Source: Physcomitrium patens
Lineage: Eukaryota; Streptophyta; Bryopsida; Funariales; Funariaceae
Direction of reading: 5' to 3'
DNA: 64,000 bases
NCBI RefSeq assembly: GCF_000002425.4
Contig: NC_037275.1
Coordinates: 12,945,831 to 13,009,830 of the forward strand
A program made the translations under genes and the position numbers. The notes beneath the pieces were generated by a model, which was not told the origin of the DNA, did not search any database, and saw only the letters and a list, made by a program, of their open reading frames with translations. Positions 58,241-64,000 of this stretch are shown here, piece by piece; position 1 is the stretch's first letter; every line of letters begins with the position of its first letter.

Positions 58241-61200
58241 TCATTGATGAAAAACTTTGACTTTAGCTGATGTATTTGCTAGATTCTTGGATGGCTCCCA
58301 TGTGCGTTCACTAATATCATATCCGCGCCAATGAACAAGATATTCCAGCTTATTTCGGCGCCGCCTTGAGTCTAATATCTCTTCCACCTCAAATTCTTCA
58401 TTATTATCTACTTCTATAGGAGGCGGTGGCATTTGTCTTCTTCCTTGTATATCCACTGTCTGATATGGTTCAAGAAGAGACACGTGGAATACAGGATGGA
58501 TCTTCATTGACTCCGATAGATGTAACCGATACACAACTGGGTTGATCTGTTCAGAAACAGAAAAGAGGCCAAGCCTACGATAGTCCAACTTGTCACAAGG
58601 TCGAGTAGTCTTGATATTGCGACGAAGTAGCCATACTTTATCACCCACATTGATTTGTGGTTGCTCTTTACGATATAGATCTGCGTTTATCTTTTGTCGT
58701 TCTTGAGCTTCCTTCAATTGCGTCTTCATTATTGCATGTAACTTTGACAACCGATTTGCCATATCTTCTGCTGCAGGATTATCAACTTTTGAAAAATCAA
58801 AAGTATCAAGTCGTGGATGATAGCCATAATTGGCAAAGAAAGGTGTTTGTTGCGTGGAAGAATGTACCGTATTATTATAAGCAAACTCTGCCAATGGCAG
58901 AAGGGTTGTCCAATCATCTTATTGATAGTTGATAGTACACCTTAAATATTGCTCCAAGACTTGGTTTACGCGCTCTGTTTGTCCATCAGTTTGAGGATGG
59001 AAAGCTAAAGATAGCTTTATGTCCACTTTTAAAATCTTGAAAAGGGTCCTCCAAAATCTTGACACAAATTGAGTTCCCCTATCTGATATGATATCTTTAG
59101 GTAATCCATGATAGCGATAGATATTATCAATGAAAAGCTTAGCTGTTTCTTCACCTGTGATAGATTTTGTACATGGCACAAAATGTGCCATTTTGGTGAA
59201 ACGATCTACTATCACAAATATAGAATCATAAGATCTTGAGCTTGGAAGATCTGTGATGAAATCCATAGAAACAGAAGACCATGGTTGTTTTGGTATAGGT
59301 AATGGCTGAAGAAGTCCGTAAGGTCGATGACGAGGAATTTTTGATCTTGAATAAATATCACATGATTGTACAAAGTCTTTGACTGACTTCCACATTTGTG
59401 GCCACCAAAAATCTCTTGATATGAGTTCCAAAGTCTTATTATATCCAAAGTGCCCTGCTGTTGGAAAGTCATGACGTGCTTGAAGAACACGTAAACGTGC
59501 TTCTCCTTCTGGAACATATAGGCATCCTTCAAAATATAATAGATTATTCTTGAACTCGAACTTAGAAGGATCATGAGACTTGGAAGATTTATTCTCGATA
59601 TCATAAACAAGAGGGTCTGAGGACATACTGGATTGGATTTGCTTGAGAAAAGTTGAATCAACAGTCAATGTTGATTTCATTGCTCGGAGATGAAATTGCT
59701 CCGGTTTCAAGAGGACCGTTCTTTGTTGCTCAAAAGCTGCATCTCCTTCTTTTGGTGCAAAATAAGAACGTCTAGATAGGGCATCAGACAAACCTTGTTG
59801 TTTTCCTGGCCGATAAGTGATAATGAACTCGAATCTTGACAAAGACATACTCCAACGAGCTTGACGACGATTCAACACGCGTACTGACATGAAATACTCG
59901 AGGTTCTTGTAATCTGTATACACAGTGACTAGACTAGAAGCGCCTTCTAGATAATGATGCCATTCTTGAAAGGAATCCACGATCGCAAGAAGTTCTTTAT
60001 CGTGGATCTCATAATTGATCTTGGCTGCTGAGAATTTTCTTGAATAAAAAGCTATCGGATGAAGTTTGTCATCTGCTCCCATTTGTGACAAAACTGCACC
60101 CAAGGCAAAATCCGATGCATCTGTTTCCATAAAAAATGCCTTGGAAAAGTCAACACGATATAAGACTGGTGCAGAGACAAACGATGTCTTCAAGGCTTCA
60201 AATGCTGCTTCCGCTTCTTGATTCCATTGGAATTTATCTTTACTAGTCAAGCGTATAAGTGGAGCTGCAACTCGTGAGAAATCTTTGATGAAGATCCGAT
60301 AGTAATTGGCAAATCCCAAGAAACATTGGACATCTCTTACTGTCCTTGGAATCTTCCAATCCATGATTGTTTGGACTTTCTTAGAATCCATGATGAGACC
60401 ATCATTTGAAATGATGTATCCTAAAAAGTCAATTTGAGTAGTGTGAAATATACACTTTTCTATCTTGGCGTACAATCTTGTATCTCTAAGTTTTTGTAAT
60501 ACTTGACGAACTTGTATTTCATGTTCTTCGACGTTCTAAGAATAGATCAAGATATCGTCTAGATAGCAGATGACAAAATTATCTAAGAATTCACGAAATA
60601 CATCATTCATGAGATGTTGAAAAGCAGCTGGTGCATTTGTGAGTCCAAAGGGCATGACATTATATTCGAAATATCCATACCTGGTTCGAAACGCAGTCTT
60701 CCATTCATCTCCTTCTTTGATCCGTACTAGATTATATGCTCCTCTTAGATCTATTTTTGTATAGATCTTAGCTTGATTCAATTGGTCAAGGAGTCATGAT
60801 ATCAAAGTTAATGGATACCTGTTCTTGATTGTGATCTTGTTGAATCCTCGATAATCAACACACATTCGTAAAGATCCATCTTTTTTCTTTACAAATAGAA
60901 TTGGAGCTCCTGCTGGAGATTTTGAATGGCGTATGAAATTCTTCGCTAAATTCTTGTCAATATATGTCTTGAGTTCAGCCATCTCATCTTGCCATAAACT
61001 GTAAATTGGTCCAAATGGTGGCTGAGTTCCTTCCTTGAGGTCGATTGAACAATCATATGGGCGATGCTCAGGAAGAATATCTGCATTTTTTTTCTCAAAA
61101 ACGTCTTAATACTCCTGATATTGACTTGGAATGCCACTTGAAGTCTTTACGTTTTCAGAAATAGGTGCAGCATAAATAACAAAAGTTGATCCTTCTTTTG

Positions 61201-61740
61201 CTGCATGTATAAATGCTTTTGCACCTATCAGTACGGATTTTACTATACTAGACTTATAATTTTTTACTTGATTGATAGAACTATTAATAATGCTCTCGGA
61301 AAAGTCAAGTTTACGCGAATTCCAATCTATTCGAGGGTTATATTTTTCTAGCCAGGATAAACCTAAAATAACTGGATTGGACGGGGATTTAATTATGTTA
61401 AAAGCTATGTAGCTATCATGACCGTCTATTGTTACTTTTATAGGATGAGTTTCATGAGTGACATCTCCAGAAGACAAGGGACGACCATCTATGACTTCTA
61501 CATGTACTGGTTTAGGTTTCTGTACAAAGGGTATTTTATGACTTTTAACAAATTCTTCATCTAAAAAACATGCTGAGGCTCCCGGATCTAATAAAGCAGA
61601 GGCTTTGTAATTCTTAGGTCCTAAATATAAGTCTATTATAAAACAAGGAGAGGGTTTTGAGGAGAGGATAGGACCTTCATTAGGAATTGTACAAGGTTCC
61701 AGCTGCACGGTCCCTATTGTAGCTGGACGAATCCGTTTTC
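58241..61740 (-). pseudogene. pol: B2 pol: protease, RT, RNase H, integrase, chromodomain
   Basis: Domain order as in B1. Protease reads [16 protein letters not shown]: the Ser after the catalytic Asp is Pro (TCG to CCG), likely inactivating. [11 protein letters not shown], then TAG 60536-60538 (shared with B1). RNase H KAFFMETDASDFALG. Integrase finger with CDIYSRSK, core SMDFITDLPSSRSYDSIFV, HPQTDGQTERVN. Chromodomain as in B1. Other stops: TAA at about 61104 (Gln in B1), TGA at about 60791 (Gly in B1), TAA 58919-58921 (shared with B1). A 518-codon frame (58919-60475) is unbroken. Pol is -1 relative to gag. Confidence 0.93.
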
Positions 61741-62718
61741 CGACATGTTGTCTTCTTTGACCGTCGTACCCCTCATTTTATAGTTGCGTCGTTTCTTTGG
61801 ACAATGTTGAGCAGTGTGCTTAGGTTCTCCGCAATATAAACATAATCCTTCTTGACGACGACGAATCTTTTCTTGCTCTGTTAGGGGTTTAAAACGTACC
61901 GCGTCAATTTGCATGTCTTCTACTTCGGAATGTACGTTTGGCAAAGATGTTGATGTTGCCATTGAGTAATAACGTTGAGGTTCCTGTGAATGATTCTCAG
62001 ATCGAAATTCGAAAAGTCGATTATCATATTTTACCGCAAAATCGATTGCTTGACTCAAAGTTTGAGGATCAGGTAAGTTGAGCATCAATTTCTTTACTTC
62101 GTATTGCAAACCATAAAGAAATTGACTGATGAGTGCAGCATCATCCCACTTGATGTCAATTGCAAGTTGTCAAAATTGTGAAGCATACACTGTTACTGAG
62201 AGATTTCCTTGTCGCAGAATTCGGATCTTATTTGTTGCAACACGAGTTGCATCGTGTTCACCATACATAGATCGAAACTCCGCCAAAAAAGCTTCCAAAT
62301 TGTCCAATATTGGATTTCGTTGTTCAAGAAAAGACGAAAACCACGATAATGCAGAACCAGAAAGTAGAGTGCCAATAAACCTGACTTGTGATCCTGGAGT
62401 TGGATAGCTTTGCGGTTGAAGTTCAATTGCCAATTGTACTTGATTGATGAACCCTCGAAACTTTGATCTCGTACCATCAAATTTCTTAGGTAAGGCAATT
62501 CTTGGTTCTCTAGTGCTTATAGGGTGTTGTGCAATTGGAGAAGGAACGTGATTTGTTGTAGATGTTGAAGCAGCTTCGATCATCTCTATATCCACACTTT
62601 CTGCTATTCTTGTTCTTTCCTGTGTTGGTGAATTGAGTTGATGCATTGCAAGCATTAACTCCCTCATTTGCTCTTGCATTTGTGCCATTGCACTCTTCAT
62701 TTCAACAAGCTCTGCCAT
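61714..62718 (-). pseudogene. gag: B2 gag
   Basis: Start chosen at the ATG at 62718 (MAELVEMKSAMAQMQEQM), the same position as A's MAGGQDISMIE; an upstream in-frame ATG at 62757 lies in leader DNA. A coiled, Met/Gln-rich N-terminus is followed by the gag core (KFDGTRSKFRGFINQ, WFSSFLEQRNPILDNLEAFL) and a CCHC knuckle CLYCGEPKHTAQHC (61840). One nonsense codon, TGA at 62168-62170 (probably CGA, Arg). It ends at TAG 61714-61716 after FVQLQ, the same ending as A. Confidence 0.9.
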
Positions 62719-62916
62719 AATGACACTAAGAAGAAAAATTTGTTTGATACTGCTCAAGACAAAAGAAAAGAAAGACTTGATAACAAAGAAGATACTAAGA
62801 ACAATATCAGTTTAGAAGTGGGTAATCCGCAAACTTCTAATACGCTTATGCCTTGTCAAGAGAAAGGGGTAATTCACTCTTACTCAAGAAAAACAAAGCT
62901 CTGATATTGTAAGTAC

Positions 62917-62927
62917 ACTCTTGTCAA
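62917..62927 (-). promoter_or_regulatory. B2 candidate primer-binding site, self-complementary type
   Basis: On the minus strand the leader after the LTR is GA then TTGACAAGAGTG. The first 11 bases pair perfectly with ACTCTTGTCAA at the predicted 5' end of the transcript; a 12th pair (G-C) is also possible. It starts 3 nt after the LTR end. A tRNA-iMet-like TATCAGAGC lies at 62898-62906, 24 nt or more from the LTR. Confidence 0.55.
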
Positions 62928-62929
62928 TC

Positions 62930-63490
62930 TGTCAAGGACAAGAACTCGATGAAAAAATAGTTCAGACAAGTAAGCCTTTACTCAAAGAAAAGTAACAAAA
63001 TATGAATAATAAGTATGTATATTGAAAAGAGAAACTAGAATGGCTATTGCCAAAAGACAAGAAAATTAGAGACCCTTGAAACTAGACTAGAAGCAAGAAA
63101 AGAGTTGACAAGAGTGAAGAAGCCTTCACTCTTGTCTCTATATATACTATCTAACTAGGGGCTACGTGGCGACGTTCTATAGGACCTCCAATATGTATTG
63201 ACTTTGTAGGACACATGCCTTGACTTACAAGGCAAGTTTTTCTACGTGTGGGCCACATAGTTAGCTTGATCTTCAAGCTAACAACATGTGTGGCACATGG
63301 CCAACTTGTTGACCACGTTTCTAATCCAAAAAGTCAATTAAAGACACCTATGAAGTCAAAGCAGCGTCTAAAAAGTTTCTAGGAAGCTTCTATATTAAAT
63401 ATTATAGAATTAACTTACTTTTATCTACTTTTACTTACTTCTACCTATTTCTATATGTAATTATTAGCTTACATGATTATGGCCGTGACA
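62930..63490 (-). repeat. B2 5' LTR
   Basis: 561 bp, almost identical to 45835-46395. Holds TATATATA (63139-63146), the palindrome (63107-63119 and 63124-63136) and runs of GTGGCACATGGCC-like direct repeats. Confidence 0.95.
63105..63146 (-). promoter_or_regulatory. B2 LTR core promoter
   Basis: On the minus strand TATATATA is followed by the palindrome GACAAGAGTGAAG, GCTT, CTTCACTCTTGTC. The CA step 31-32 nt after the first T of the TATA box puts the predicted first transcribed base at 63115. Confidence 0.55.
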
Positions 63491-64000
63491 GTATCACAAT
63501 TCTAATTATTTCTTCTTTTAGCTTGATATAATTATAGTCATCTCAATAAAATTGAATAAAATAAAGTTAAACTTTATAATTAAAAAATAATATAATCAAT
63601 ATTATATTCAATGCCAATAATAACAATATAAATAGTCCACAAAGTGTCCTTTGATTTAATCTAGCTATAATCAACCATCTTTAATATCAATGTGGTAGAC
63701 AATAAGTTTGTAAAATTTAAAGCTTCTATTGTATCTGCATTCATCAAATTTATTTTAGAGCCACCATCTACTTGAATGCCAAAAATTATAACTTTGTTAA
63801 TTGATACGTTGATGGTTGGTGCACCTAAGTTAGGATTCAAATTGATCTTGTAAATTTCTTTATTCTATTGGCTATGCCTTATTAATAATGAATTCAATGT
63901 AGAACAATATTTGGTACTATTGCTAAAAGTTGCTTCATTAATATCAAAGTTTGGATTAGATCTAGATCTTTTAAAATATCATAAGTTTGCATATTGGAAG
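63491..64000 (-). pseudogene. M: gypsy protease remnant
   Basis: Minus-strand reading GAPTINVSINKVIIFGIQVDGG, whose last part, IQVDGGSKINLMNADTIEAL (about 63715-63775), is an aspartic protease active-site region of the V-D-G-G-S type found in several plant gypsy elements. The upstream frame is readable back to about 63960 with one or two stops. It is a different family from A-F and runs off the window. The B2 LTR cuts into it at 63490. Confidence 0.6.

Larger units (their letters stand above)
57820..63490 (-). mobile_element. B2: chromovirus lacking its 3' LTR
   Basis: Minus-strand B copy. Right to left: 5' LTR, leader, gag, pol, accessory ORF, cut at 57820 by the C 3' LTR about 150 bases before the polypurine tract would be reached. 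Only nonsense changes, no frameshift, break its frames. The right flank (GTATC, 63491-63495) is a different retroelement, not D. Confidence 0.93.

Noticed and set aside
62898..62906. tRNA-iMet primer site in B2 (TATCAGAGC)
   Set aside because: It lacks the TGG that must pair with the tRNA CCA end and lies more than 20 nt from the LTR end, whereas the LTR terminus should abut the primer. It may be a relic of an ancestral tRNA site, so it is mentioned but not called.

Overview
The window reads as intergenic heterochromatin of a plant nuclear genome. It is strongly AT-rich and built almost entirely of nested, decayed LTR retrotransposons: Ty3/gypsy chromoviruses with an integrase chromodomain, a second gypsy family without a chromodomain, Tat/Athila-like gypsy pieces (one with a tRNA-Asp-type primer site), and a truncated Ty1/copia element. 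No intact cellular gene, tRNA or rRNA was recognised. The mix of lineages supports a land plant; I cannot name the species.

Layout. 1-1152: spacer with an unexplained short reading end and a TA microsatellite. 1153-10953: old minus-strand chromovirus B0, split by chromovirus A (1944-8673), whose gag is split by solo LTR J (6375-7705). 10954-15429: AT-rich DNA without genes, holding four ~180-bp repeats. 15430-21190: B-type LTR and pol fragments around two opposed E-type LTRs (G+, G-). 21191-24540: plus-strand copia element H, cut off at the start of RT. 24541-28200: AT-rich spacer. 28205-38289: Tat/Athila-like integrase T, split by the 9.1-kb minus-strand element E (28592-37709). 38290-41400: E-type LTR fragment K and gypsy element F with gag. 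41482-45834: element D (C-family pol, minus). 45835-63490: a composite of chromovirus B1 (3' half), element C (plus strand) and chromovirus B2. 63491-64000: another decayed gypsy protease.

All coding regions carry nonsense codons, frameshifts or deletions, and many look like C-to-T or G-to-A changes. B1, B2 and C are clearly the youngest; A, B0, D, E, T, F and H are old.

Most interesting signals. (1) In both chromovirus families with a preserved 5' leader (A and B2), an 11-nt stretch starting 3 nt past the 5' LTR is complementary to the 11 nt at the predicted transcription start, 32-33 nt after a TATA box. This is the arrangement expected for Tf1/sushi-type self-primed reverse transcription. 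The sequences differ between families while the pairing is kept. (2) A sense-strand accessory ORF lies between the chromodomain and the polypurine tract in A, B0, B1 and B2. (3) B1 and B2 share two premature stops, pointing to spread of a defective lineage. (4) B1-C-B2 looks like the product of recombination between two C insertions. (5) C/E-family LTRs sit at NCGN target sites, with a 4-bp ACGT duplication around J.
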